A stretch of 64,000 nt of DNA, from assembly GCA_033851845.1 (NCBI GenBank), contig JAWWOH010000083.1, positions 1 to 64,000 of the forward strand. The letters are read 5' to 3'. The stretch comes from RYN-124 sp033851845. Its GTDB lineage: Bacteria; Actinomycetota; Actinomycetes; Mycobacteriales; SCTD01. Position numbers and translations under genes: made by a program. Positions 1-7,258 of this stretch are shown here, in pieces (position 1 is the stretch's first letter; the number at the start of each line of letters is the position of its first letter). The notes under the pieces are model-generated. The model was given only the letters and a program-made list of their open reading frames with translations, did no database searches and had not been told where the DNA came from.

Positions 1-227
1 AGCACGGCGTACACCGCCTTGTCCGCATCTCACCGTTCGACAACCAGGCACGACGGCAGACGTCGTTCGCGATGATCGACGTGACACCTGTCGTCGAGGC
101 CGCCGACGCGTCGCAGCAACCACCGGCTGAGTGCGGCCTCCAGTCCCCGGGAACGGCTGGGTGGAACCACCTGGGCCGCGGCTGCGTCCCACCGTCGAGG
201 CGACCGATCACCTGGGGGAGTTCATGA
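1..227 (+). pseudogene. prfB: Peptide chain release factor 2, aberrant 3' fragment
   Basis: The frame is already open at the window start. From base 3 to about 107 it encodes 35 residues with the RF2 signature GVHRLVRISPFDNQ, then RRQTSFA and a PVVEAAD tail. This is the segment just before the catalytic GGQ loop in RF2. Homology then stops and the frame runs through unrelated sequence to a TGA at 225-227. No frame contains the GGQ motif or the C-terminal RF2 domain that should follow for about 150 residues. prfB upstream of ftsE is the usual actinobacterial order, so the location is right but the 3' half is missing. It could be a real deletion with another RF2 copy elsewhere, or an assembly collapse. 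Identity of the N-terminal part is fairly sure; the pseudogene status is inference. Confidence 0.6.
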
Positions 228-718
228 CCGCCGTACGACGACTTCTGCTCGCTGCCGGCCTGGCCGGTGTCCTGTGCGTGGCCGCGGGCGGCTCTGCGTG
301 GGCCGACCCCACGCCGAGCGCCGATCCCAGCGCGACGGCATCGCCGGCCGCGAGCCCGGCGCCCAGCGAGACCCCGAGCACAGAGCCCAGCCCCGGGCCG
401 ACCGCGGGCGGCTGTGATGCCAACCCGGAGATCTGCCAGTCGGGCGGCGCGCCCAACACGACGACCGACTGCGGTCAGGTCGGACCCGGCGGGCAGCCGG
501 CCTCCCCGCCGCCGCCCGGCACGGTGTGCATCGCCAGCGGCCTGAACCCCGGCAACCCGAACGAGGTCACGGCGGTGGGCGCGGGCTCCGGTACGCCGCG
601 CACCCTTCCGCGCACCGGCCCGATCCAGTTGCTGCCGTCGCTCGTGCTGGGCAGCTGGCTGCTCCTGCTCGGGGTGGCTGTCGGGCTGGCCGGCCGGCGT
701 CGTGCTGCCGGTGCCTGA
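224..718 (+). CDS. LPXTG-type cell-wall-anchored small protein
   Basis: A 164-residue secreted surface protein. The ATG at 224 is preceded by a purine-rich TGGGGGAG site; upstream in-frame starts give no signal peptide. Residues 1-28 are a signal peptide (AVRR, then a hydrophobic core, ending near AWA). A Pro/Ser/Thr/Ala-rich, low-complexity stretch follows, then a short region with Cys residues. The C-terminus has LPRTG, a hydrophobic helix and a terminal RRRAAGA tail, which is the standard sortase sorting signal, so the protein is expected to be linked to peptidoglycan. No enzymatic domain is visible. Its place beside the ftsEX division genes is notable, but no functional link is shown. It follows the truncated prfB with a 4-base overlap. 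Confidence 0.75.
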   Translation: MTAVRRLLLAAGLAGVLCVAAGGSAWADPTPSADPSATASPAASPAPSETPSTEPSPGPTAGGCDANPEICQSGGAPNTTTDCGQVGPGGQPASPPPPGTVCIASGLNPGNPNEVTAVGAGSGTPRTLPRTGPIQLLPSLVLGSWLLLLGVAVGLAGRRRAAGA

Positions 719-726
719 GCTCTAGA

Positions 727-909
727 TCAGAGCGGCAAGTGGTCGGCCAGCACCAGCAGCGCCGCGAGGACTGAGGCAGCTGCCAGTAGCGCAGCGGCGG
801 GCAGCTTCGGCGCGCTCGGCAGGCTCTGCCGGGTGATCAGGCAGGTGGGGCAGCCGCCGTCGACGACGCGGCCGGAGCAGGCAGCGCACAGCAGGTCGTC
901 GTACGCCAC
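727..909 (-). CDS. Small CxxC zinc-ribbon-like membrane protein
   Basis: A 60-residue protein starting at GTG 909 with a good GGAGG site about six bases upstream. Two Cys pairs (CAAC near residues 8-11 and CPTC near 20-23) could bind zinc. The C-terminal half is one hydrophobic helix ending in DHLPL, so it looks like a tiny tail-anchored membrane protein with a cytosolic zinc knuckle. It lies divergent from ftsE across about 100 bases. Small genes of this kind beside ftsE occur in other actinobacteria, to my recollection. Function unknown. Confidence 0.65.
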   Translation of the reverse strand: MAYDDLLCAACSGRVVDGGCPTCLITRQSLPSAPKLPAAALLAAASVLAALLVLADHLPL

Positions 910-1012
910 GATCTGCCTCCCTCGGTCCGGTCACCACCATTGTCCGACACGCTCGCCATCGGCGCATGTCGGGCCCGGCTGGAGCGTCGACGCGGACCTA
1001 GGATCGACTGCG

Positions 1013-1702
1013 ATGATCCGCCTCGAGCACGTGAGCAAGACCTACCCCGCCAGCGCCCGTCCAGCCCTCGATGACGTGACCGTCGACATCGAGAAGGGGG
1101 AGTTCGTCTTCCTGGTGGGGTCGAGCGGCTCGGGGAAGTCGACGTTCCTGCGGCTGCTGCTCAAAGAGGAGGTGCCGACGGCGGGCAGCGTGCACGTCGC
1201 GGGCAAGGACCTGGCTCGGCTGAGCCACTGGAAGGTCCCGGCGCTTCGGCGCAGCATCGGCTGCGTGTTCCAGGACTTCCGGCTGCTGCCCAACAAGACG
1301 GTCTACCAGAACGTCGCGTTCGCGCTCGAGGTGATCGGCAAGCCGCAGCACCAGATCAGCAAGGTCGTGCCGGAGGTGCTCGACCTGGTGGGGCTCGAGG
1401 GCAAGGGCCAGCGGATGCCGGACGAGCTCTCGGGCGGCGAGCAGCAGCGCGTCGCCGTCGCCCGCGCCTTCGTCAACCGGCCGATGATCCTCATCGCCGA
1501 CGAGCCCACCGGCAACCTCGACCCGTCGACGAGCGTCGGCATCATGAAGCTGCTCGACCGGATCAACCGCACCGGCACCACCGTCGTCATGGCCACCCAC
1601 GACGCCGCGATCGTCGACTCGATGCGCCGCCGCGTCGTCGAGCTGTCCATGGGCAAGGTCGTGCGCGACCAGGCCCGGGGCGTCTACGGCCACGGCGCCT
1701 GA
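1013..1702 (+). CDS. ftsE: Cell division ATP-binding protein FtsE
   Basis: The 229-residue ATPase of the FtsEX complex, which couples ATP hydrolysis to activation of peptidoglycan hydrolases at the septum. Walker A GSSGSGKST is at 36-44, Q-loop Gln87, signature LSGGEQQ at 139-145, Walker B ILIADEP at 159-165 and the switch His at 196. Length and the DFRLLPNKTVYQNVAFAL segment are typical of FtsE rather than other small ABC ATPases. The ATG at 1013 follows an AGGATCG site; in-frame codons upstream lack family similarity. ftsX begins 12 bases downstream, so the two are co-transcribed. Confidence 0.97.
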   Translation: MIRLEHVSKTYPASARPALDDVTVDIEKGEFVFLVGSSGSGKSTFLRLLLKEEVPTAGSVHVAGKDLARLSHWKVPALRRSIGCVFQDFRLLPNKTVYQNVAFALEVIGKPQHQISKVVPEVLDLVGLEGKGQRMPDELSGGEQQRVAVARAFVNRPMILIADEPTGNLDPSTSVGIMKLLDRINRTGTTVVMATHDAAIVDSMRRRVVELSMGKVVRDQARGVYGHGA

Positions 1703-1714
1703 GGAGGAACTGCT

Positions 1715-2623
1715 GTGCGTGCATCGTTCGTGCTGTCGGAGATCGGGATCGGGCTGCGCCGCAATCTGACCATGACGATCGCCGGTGTCGTCACCGTCGC
1801 GATCAGCCTGGCCATCTTCGGGGCCGGCCTGCTGGCGCAGCGCCAGGTCAACGCGATGAAGGACTTCTGGTACGACAAGGTCGAAGTCTCGATGTACCTG
1901 TGCGGTGACGGCAGCAAGGGTGCCAACTGCAACGGCAGCGCGGTCACGGAGGAGCAACGCAACCAGCTGCTTGCCGACGTCAGCAAGAACCCGTTGGTGG
2001 CGAAGGTCTACTACGAGTCGCAGCAGCAGGCCTTCGAGAACTTCAAGCGGCAGTTCAAGGACTCCAAGGACCTCGTGCAGAACGTCACGCCTGAGGCCCT
2101 GCCCGAGTCGTTGCGGGTGAAGCTCAAGGACCCGACGAAGTACGAGGACTTCGCGAGTGCCTTCCAGGACTCGCCCGGTGTCGAGGAGATCCAGGACCTC
2201 AAGGCGCTGCTCGACCCGCTGTTCAAGGTGCTCAAGCGGATGCAGCTCGTCGCCTGGGTCGTGGCCGCGATCCAGATCCTCGCCGCGGTCCTGCTGATCG
2301 GCAACACGATCCGCGTCGCGGCATTCAGCCGTCGCCGCGAGACCGGGATCATGCGCCTGGTCGGCGCGAGCAACCTCTACATCCAGCTCCCGTTCCTGCT
2401 GGAGGGCGTGCTGGTCGGGCTGGTCGGCGCGGCGTTCGCGGCGGCCGGGCTGGCTGCGCTCAAGGCGGTCCTGGTGGACCAGCTGCTCAAGCCGATGCTG
2501 AAGTTCACGTCGTTCGTGGGCTGGCGCGATGTCATCGTGATCGTGCCGTGGATGTTCCTGCTGGGCGTCGCGCTCACCGGCATCTCGTCCTTCTTCACCC
2601 TGCGGCGACACCTGCGGGTCTGA
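1715..2623 (+). CDS. ftsX: Cell division permease FtsX
   Basis: A 302-residue membrane partner of FtsE. The GTG start is preceded by a strong GAGGAGG site. Topology is one helix at about 21-42, a large extracellular domain at about 43-175, then three helices near 180-200, 225-250 and 272-295, as in the FtsX family. The extracellular loop carries a Cys pair (63 and 72) that may form a disulfide. The cytosolic motif after helix 2 (RRRETGIMRLVGASN) is the expected contact with FtsE. In actinobacteria the extracellular domain activates NlpC/P60 or LytM-type hydrolases; the gene downstream here is such a candidate. Confidence 0.96.
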   Translation: MRASFVLSEIGIGLRRNLTMTIAGVVTVAISLAIFGAGLLAQRQVNAMKDFWYDKVEVSMYLCGDGSKGANCNGSAVTEEQRNQLLADVSKNPLVAKVYYESQQQAFENFKRQFKDSKDLVQNVTPEALPESLRVKLKDPTKYEDFASAFQDSPGVEEIQDLKALLDPLFKVLKRMQLVAWVVAAIQILAAVLLIGNTIRVAAFSRRRETGIMRLVGASNLYIQLPFLLEGVLVGLVGAAFAAAGLAALKAVLVDQLLKPMLKFTSFVGWRDVIVIVPWMFLLGVALTGISSFFTLRRHLRV

Positions 2624-2703
2624 TCCTCGGAAGTCCCACCAGCGGCCGCTGCGCCGTGGTACCCATAGGGCGATTTGTGCCGTCTGTGACTCAGGGGTTG
2701 AGG

Positions 2704-3960
2704 ATGAGGGGGGGACCGGTGCGGCTGCACCGCACGGCGATCGCCGCTGCCCTTCTCGCGTTGGTCATGCCGCTGGTCGGCGCGCCTGCCCACGCCGACA
2801 GCTCCGGTGACGCCAAGCGCCGGGTCGCCGACGCCTCGGCCGCCCTCGAGGACTCCACCGCGGCGGTGCGTACGGCGGCTGCGAGCCTGTCGAAGGTCGC
2901 CGCCCAGCTGCCGGCGGCGCAACAGGACGCCGCGGTCGCGCGCGGTGAGCTTGCCGGCGCCCAGGCCCGGCTGGAAGAGGCCAGCACCGCCGTACGCCGA
3001 GCCGAGCTCGCCACCGACGCGGCCCAGCGCCGAGTCGACGAGGCGAGCGAGAAGGTCGCCGCGGGCCGCGCCGCCGTCGGCCTGCTCGCGCGGCGGAGCT
3101 ACCAGCAGGGGTCGCTCGGCGACATGCGGCAGCTGATCGAGACGGGTTCGCCGCAGGATCTTGTCGACCGCGTGTCCCTGCTGCAGCAGGTCTTCCGTGG
3201 CCAGAACGACGCCTTGCACGAGCTCAGCGTCGGTCGCCTGCACCTCGCGACCGCAACCGCCGGGCTGGCAGCGCAGCAGCACGACCTCGAGAAGGCGCGC
3301 ACCGCAGCCGCTGCCGGCGAGGAGACGGCGCGTTCGGTCGCCGTCCGCGCCGAGCGCGCGGCCGCCCACGTCGCCGAGCTCGTCGCGCTGCGCAAGAGCG
3401 CCCTCTCCGATGCGAAGGCTGCCCGCGCCCAGGACCTCGAGGAGTACCACGCCGCACAGGCCGCGTCGAAGGCCCTGGCGGAACGGCTGCGCAAGGCTGC
3501 CCGCGCACGGGCCCTGGCGGCGGCGCGGGCGCACCACAGCCTGGCGCGGGTCAGCAACGCGAGGTTCCTGTGGCCGACGGACGGTCACTTCACGAGTCCG
3601 TTCGGCTGGCGGGTGCACCCCATCTTCGGGGACCTTCGCTTCCACGCGGGCATCGACATCGGTGCGCCGTACGGCACCTCGGTCTGGTCCGCTGACGACG
3701 GCACGGTCGTGTACGCCGGTTACGCGAGCGGCTACGGCACGCTCGTGCTCATCAGCCACGGGACGGTGGGCGGCCGGGACGTCACCACCGGCTACGCGCA
3801 CATGTCCGAGCTCGACGTCTCACCGGGCCAGCACGTCGCGCGCGGGCAGCAGGTCGGGCGGGTCGGCAACGAGGGCAACTCGACCGGCCCGCACCTGCAC
3901 TTCGAGGTACGCCTCGACGGCGACCCCGTCGACCCGCTCGGCTGGGTCTCCATCCCCTAG
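2704..3960 (+). CDS. Secreted coiled-coil M23 (LytM) peptidase, EnvC-like
   Basis: A 418-residue exported protein. A signal peptide (about 1-35, ending APAHA) is followed by an Ala/Glu/Arg-rich coiled coil to about residue 280, then a LytM/M23 domain. The zinc and catalytic motifs are intact: HxxxD at His314/Asp318 (HAGID) and HxH at His397/His399 (HLHFE). An intact HxH implies an active endopeptidase, unlike E. coli EnvC, whose LytM domain is degenerate. It sits directly after ftsX, so it is the likely hydrolase or hydrolase activator controlled by FtsEX at the septum. A GTG at 2719 with a GAGGGGGGG site is an equally plausible start and keeps the signal peptide. Confidence 0.92.
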   Translation: MRGGPVRLHRTAIAAALLALVMPLVGAPAHADSSGDAKRRVADASAALEDSTAAVRTAAASLSKVAAQLPAAQQDAAVARGELAGAQARLEEASTAVRRAELATDAAQRRVDEASEKVAAGRAAVGLLARRSYQQGSLGDMRQLIETGSPQDLVDRVSLLQQVFRGQNDALHELSVGRLHLATATAGLAAQQHDLEKARTAAAAGEETARSVAVRAERAAAHVAELVALRKSALSDAKAARAQDLEEYHAAQAASKALAERLRKAARARALAAARAHHSLARVSNARFLWPTDGHFTSPFGWRVHPIFGDLRFHAGIDIGAPYGTSVWSADDGTVVYAGYASGYGTLVLISHGTVGGRDVTTGYAHMSELDVSPGQHVARGQQVGRVGNEGNSTGPHLHFEVRLDGDPVDPLGWVSIP

Positions 3961-4489
3961 GCCCACTCCCCAGCCAACCCTGGTACGCCGGCCGTCGCGG
4001 TCGACGCACGGGATCCCGGTCCGGTCTCACGATCAGGTTGGAGAGTCTGGGGCCAGATTTCGCGCAGCTGGCTTCTCCAACCTGATCGTCTCGGAACTCC
4101 TCGGGCCGACCGGAGCTGTCGCGAACCCCACCTCCGTACGGCGGGCGCCGGCTGATCGTGGTCGTCGTCGGGAACCGCTCTCACCAAGAGCGGCCGCCGT
4201 CGTGCCCGCGCACTTCCCGGACCCGTACGCCCAGAACCGGTGGCGATGAGCGTGCGCTCGCGCGCACGCAGTCCGGAAAGTCCGCCTACCGCAGCGCTCC
4301 CGAGCGTGCGCGGCGTGCGATCGGCCGAGACCACGGCTTGTGGTGACGGGGCTCGACGCGGGCCCAGCGCACTCGAAACCGCCGATCTTCCCGTGATCAA
4401 CGATCGCGGCGGTCAGGCTCCCAACCAGTCGGGGGGAGCGGCTCTGCGCCGGCCGCCTGGCAGAGCGGGCGGCGCATAGGGTTTCCGAC
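3961..4489. other. 529-bp non-coding gap rich in hairpins
   Basis: No convincing gene lies between the M23 peptidase and smpB. The interval holds the dispersed hairpin at 4030-4088 and perfect smaller stems at 4175-4193 (7 bp, loop CACCAA) and 4250-4269 (8 bp, loop TCGC). A looser stem lies at about 4377-4412, with ACCGCCGATC facing GATCGCGGCGGT. The last resembles repeat-type intergenic palindromes more than a terminator, since no T-run follows. The smpB promoter must lie in the final part but I see no clear -35/-10 pair. Confidence 0.6.
4030..4088. repeat. Dispersed hairpin element, copy A
   Basis: Perfect 15-bp inverted arms (CGATCAGGTTGGAGA at 4030-4044 and its complement at 4074-4088) enclose a 29-nt spacer; total 59 bp. 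The same arm sequence recurs at 38684-38742 and 39731-39787 with nearly the same overall length, so this is a repeat family and not only a terminator. No T-run follows. Confidence 0.8.
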
Positions 4490-4984
4490 ATGACCGGGCG
4501 GGAGACGGGCCGCGGGAAGCTCGTCGCGCAGAACAAGAAGGCGCGGCACGACTACGCCATCGACGAGACGTTCGAGGCCGGCATCGTGCTGACCGGCACC
4601 GAGGTCAAGTCACTGCGACAGGGCCGGGCCTCGCTCGTCGACGCGTACGCCGCCGTCCAGGACGGCGAGCTGTGGATGTTCGGCGCGCACATCCCGGAGT
4701 ACACCGAGGGCACGTGGAACAACCACACGCCGCGGCGCGCCCGCAAGCTGCTCATGCACAAGGCGGAGATCGTCAAGCTGACGGTGAAGCTCAAGGAGGG
4801 CGGGCTCGCGCTGGTCCCGCTCCAGCTGTACTTCAAGGACGGCCACGCGAAGGTCGAGCTCGGGCTGGGCAAGGGGCGCAAGTCCTACGACAAGCGGCAG
4901 GCACTCGCCAAGCGCGACGCCGACAACGAGATGCGCCGCGTCGCCGGTCGCTACGCGAAGGGACGATCGCGGCACTCGGCCTAA
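4490..4984 (+). CDS. smpB: SsrA-binding protein SmpB
   Basis: A 164-residue tmRNA-binding protein needed for trans-translation, which rescues ribosomes stalled on broken mRNAs. Family hallmarks are NKKARHDYAIDETFEAGIVL near the N-terminus, the GTEVKSLRQG strand, WNNHTPRRARKLLMHK, and the basic C-terminal tail (KRDADNEMRRVAGRYAKG) that enters the mRNA channel. Length is typical. Its RNA partner ssrA lies only 7.6 kb downstream at 12565. The ribosome binding site is weak (AGGGT). Confidence 0.97.
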   Translation: MTGRETGRGKLVAQNKKARHDYAIDETFEAGIVLTGTEVKSLRQGRASLVDAYAAVQDGELWMFGAHIPEYTEGTWNNHTPRRARKLLMHKAEIVKLTVKLKEGGLALVPLQLYFKDGHAKVELGLGKGRKSYDKRQALAKRDADNEMRRVAGRYAKGRSRHSA

Positions 4985-5408
4985 GGACGGGCGTTGCACG
5001 CATGGGCCTTCCGGACTACTCCTCTTTCCGGGACCTGCCGGCTGCCGCGGCGGGGGCCGCCGTCGACCGGGTGACAGGAGTCCGCCGCCTCGGAGGGAGA
5101 GCGGTGTCCGGATTTCGGTGAGCTTGAGTCCCGGTTCTGTCACTCTGCGTAATCGAATGATGCTTCGCTGTGATCTCACGAACGGTGCATATCGGTACGC
5201 CGAGCCGCTCGGCCGAGCGGTTTCGGGCGCACTGCGGGGGCGTTGCCATCGAGGTGTCATCGACAGCGGCGACGCCGGTTTGGTGCGTCTGTGCCTCTTT
5301 GCCCCTCCGTTGGCGGCCCGGAGATGATCCGAAGTGGCTATAGGCCATTCGCGCCGCATCCCCGATCCTTCTTGCACACGGTCACCGAGCCGTCACTGGA
5401 GGTCACGA
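4985..5408. other. 424-bp non-coding leader between smpB and the S8 peptidase gene
   Basis: I see no gene here. A perfect 16-bp palindrome (CCGCTCGGCCGAGCGG) lies at 5205-5220. The last 15 bases before the peptidase ATG carry a strong GGAGG site at about 5396. I looked for a c-di-GMP (GEMM) riboswitch because the next genes make or break c-di-GMP, and found no convincing match. The promoter could not be assigned. Confidence 0.5.
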
Positions 5409-7256
5409 ATGAGCGCAGGGTCACGCTGGGCGACCGGTGCAGTTGTACTGGAGTCGAACGCCTGGACCCGCTCCGCGACGCTGGCCAAGAAGGCCGTGCT
5501 CGCAGCAGCCGTCGCCGCCGGCCTCCTGGGCACCGCGCTGTCCGCGGTCCCGAGCAGCGCCTCGACCGCGCAGCCAGGCGTCCTGGACGCGGGCCTGTCG
5601 GTGACCGGCACCGCTGCTCAGCGGGTCGTCGTGTCCGGCGCGCACGGCGCCATGGCAGCCGTTCGCGCAGCGGTCACCCGCGTCGGCGGCACGGTGCGCG
5701 CACCCCTGCCGATCATCGACGGTGTATCCGCGACGGTCCCGGCCGACCGGCTGGCGGAGCTGACCGGCACGCCGGGCGTCAAGGCCGTCACGGCCGACCG
5801 CGCCGGCAAGCTGTACGCAGCATCATGGGACGACACGACCTCCTCCTCCTCGTACGTGTGGACCTCGCAGGCCGGCAACGCCTTCCAGGCCGGCAACAGA
5901 GGTGCCGGCGTCAGCGTCGCGGTCCTCGACACGGGCGTCGCCGCCGTCAACGACCTCGCCGGTCGCGTCATGGCCGGCCCCGACCTGTCGGGTGAGAACG
6001 CCAACACCGTCGACAGCTACGGCCACGGGACCGTGATGGCCGGCATCATCGCCGGCAGCGGCGTCGACGCCGGATCGTCGCCACGTACCGGCATCGCGCC
6101 TGCCGCCAAGATCATCAGCGTCAAGGTCGCCGGCGCCAGCGGCGCGACGGACGTCTCGACCGTGCTGGCCGGCCTCTCCTGGGTCAACGCCTTCAAGGCC
6201 GACTACAACATCAAGGTCCTCAACCTGTCGTGGGGCGTCCCCTCGACGCAGAGCCCCTCGGTCGACCCGCTGAACTACGCGGTCGAGCAGCTGTGGGCGG
6301 GCGGCGTCACCGTGGTCGTCGCTGCGGGCAACACAGGTGGCCAGATCCTCAAGCCGGCTGACGACCCGCTCGTCATCACGGCAGGTGCGTTCGACGATCG
6401 CGGCGACATCAACACTGACAACGACGTCGTTCCGAACTGGTCGTCCGTCGGCCCGACAGCGCAGGGAGCGGCGAAGCCCGACCTGGTCGCGCCGGGTCGG
6501 ACCGTCGTCGCCACTCGCTCGCCAGGCTCGACCGTGGAGCGCGACAACCCGAAGGCGCTCATCGCGCCGTCGTACATCAAGGGATCGGGTACGTCGGAGG
6601 CCGCGGCCGTCACGTCCGGAGCCGCCGCGCTGCTCATTGCCAAGAACCCCGCGATGACGCCGGACCAGGTGAAGGCGGCTCTGACGTCGACCGCGTTGCC
6701 GATCCCGAGCCTGTCGCGCAACTCGCAGGGGGCCGGCCGCCTCCAGATCATGGCGGCCATGGCCAAGGACGTCTCCGGCGTGGCGTCGGCCGTTCCGACC
6801 GCCACGGGCACCGGGACGCTGCAGGCCAGCCGCGGCAGTGCGCCGTCCGTCACGGTCAAGTGCAACGGCGTCGACAAGGTGCTCAACGACGAGACCACCT
6901 CGTGGTGCTCGGCCTGGAGCAGCAGCGCGTGGACCAGTTCGGCATGGACCAGCTCGGCCTGGACCAGCAGCGCGTGGACCAGCAGCGCGTGGACCAGCAG
7001 CGCGTGGACGAGCAGCGCGTGGACCAGCAGCGCCTGGACCAGCTCGGCCTGGACCAGCTCGGCCTGGACCAGCGCGGCGTGGACCAGCTCGGCGTGGACC
7101 AGCAGCGCCTGGACGAGCGCGGTCTACGAGTCGGAGGACACCTTCCTCGACGCCTTCTGGGGTCACCGGCCGAAGTGGTACCAGAACGTGCCCGGTGAGC
7201 AGAGCGACGGCCCGCCGAGCACCGACAAGCATGATCTCGTGGTCGGCAACCTGTAG
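5409..7256 (+). CDS. Secreted S8 (subtilisin-like) serine peptidase with Trp-rich C-terminal repeats
   Basis: A 615-residue exported subtilase. The ATG at 5409 has GGAGG seven bases upstream. A long signal peptide ends near 50-54 (SSASTA). A propeptide-like region (about 60-130) follows, then the S8 domain with the catalytic triad Asp174 (VAVLDTGV), His206 (YGHGTVMAG) and Ser396 (GSGTSEAAA) and oxyanion Asn308 (AAGN). After the catalytic domain comes a linker with a Cys pair (485 and 500) and 14 pentapeptide repeats of the type S-A-W-T-S at 501-570. A 45-residue tail with FLDAFWGHRPKW follows. The repeats may bind cell wall, surface or other proteins; that is inference. The stop is two bases before the next start, so it is probably translated with the c-di-GMP gene downstream. 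Confidence 0.93.
   Translation: MSAGSRWATGAVVLESNAWTRSATLAKKAVLAAAVAAGLLGTALSAVPSSASTAQPGVLDAGLSVTGTAAQRVVVSGAHGAMAAVRAAVTRVGGTVRAPLPIIDGVSATVPADRLAELTGTPGVKAVTADRAGKLYAASWDDTTSSSSYVWTSQAGNAFQAGNRGAGVSVAVLDTGVAAVNDLAGRVMAGPDLSGENANTVDSYGHGTVMAGIIAGSGVDAGSSPRTGIAPAAKIISVKVAGASGATDVSTVLAGLSWVNAFKADYNIKVLNLSWGVPSTQSPSVDPLNYAVEQLWAGGVTVVVAAGNTGGQILKPADDPLVITAGAFDDRGDINTDNDVVPNWSSVGPTAQGAAKPDLVAPGRTVVATRSPGSTVERDNPKALIAPSYIKGSGTSEAAAVTSGAAALLIAKNPAMTPDQVKAALTSTALPIPSLSRNSQGAGRLQIMAAMAKDVSGVASAVPTATGTGTLQASRGSAPSVTVKCNGVDKVLNDETTSWCSAWSSSAWTSSAWTSSAWTSSAWTSSAWTSSAWTSSAWTSSAWTSSAWTSSAWTSAAWTSSAWTSSAWTSAVYESEDTFLDAFWGHRPKWYQNVPGEQSDGPPSTDKHDLVVGNL
6909..7118 (+). repeat. 14 tandem 15-bp units encoding SAWTS-type pentapeptides
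   Basis: Fourteen in-frame 15-bp units encode S-A-W-S/T-S (unit 1 has SS, unit 12 begins AA). Codons vary among AGC/TCG for Ser and GCG/GCC/GCA for Ala while the peptide stays constant, so selection appears to act on the protein. Units 5-8 are nearly identical in DNA, consistent with recent slippage. Confidence 0.95.
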
Positions 7257-7258
7257 GG

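Noticed and set aside
998..2611. Long open frame (537 codons) antisense to ftsE and ftsX
   Set aside because: It mirrors the codon bias of the real genes on the other strand, has an Arg/Asp/His-rich low-complexity translation, no domain and no ribosome binding site.
4985..5408. c-di-GMP riboswitch before the S8 peptidase
   Set aside because: I found no GEMM-type core motifs; only a 16-bp palindrome is evident.
6909..7118. CRISPR-like array
   Set aside because: The 15-bp repeats are contiguous without spacers and are in frame within a gene.
5823..7232. Long antisense frame over the S8 peptidase, with Ala-Gly-Pro-Arg repeats
   Set aside because: The repeats are the complement of the SAWTS-encoding array; no start signal or family.
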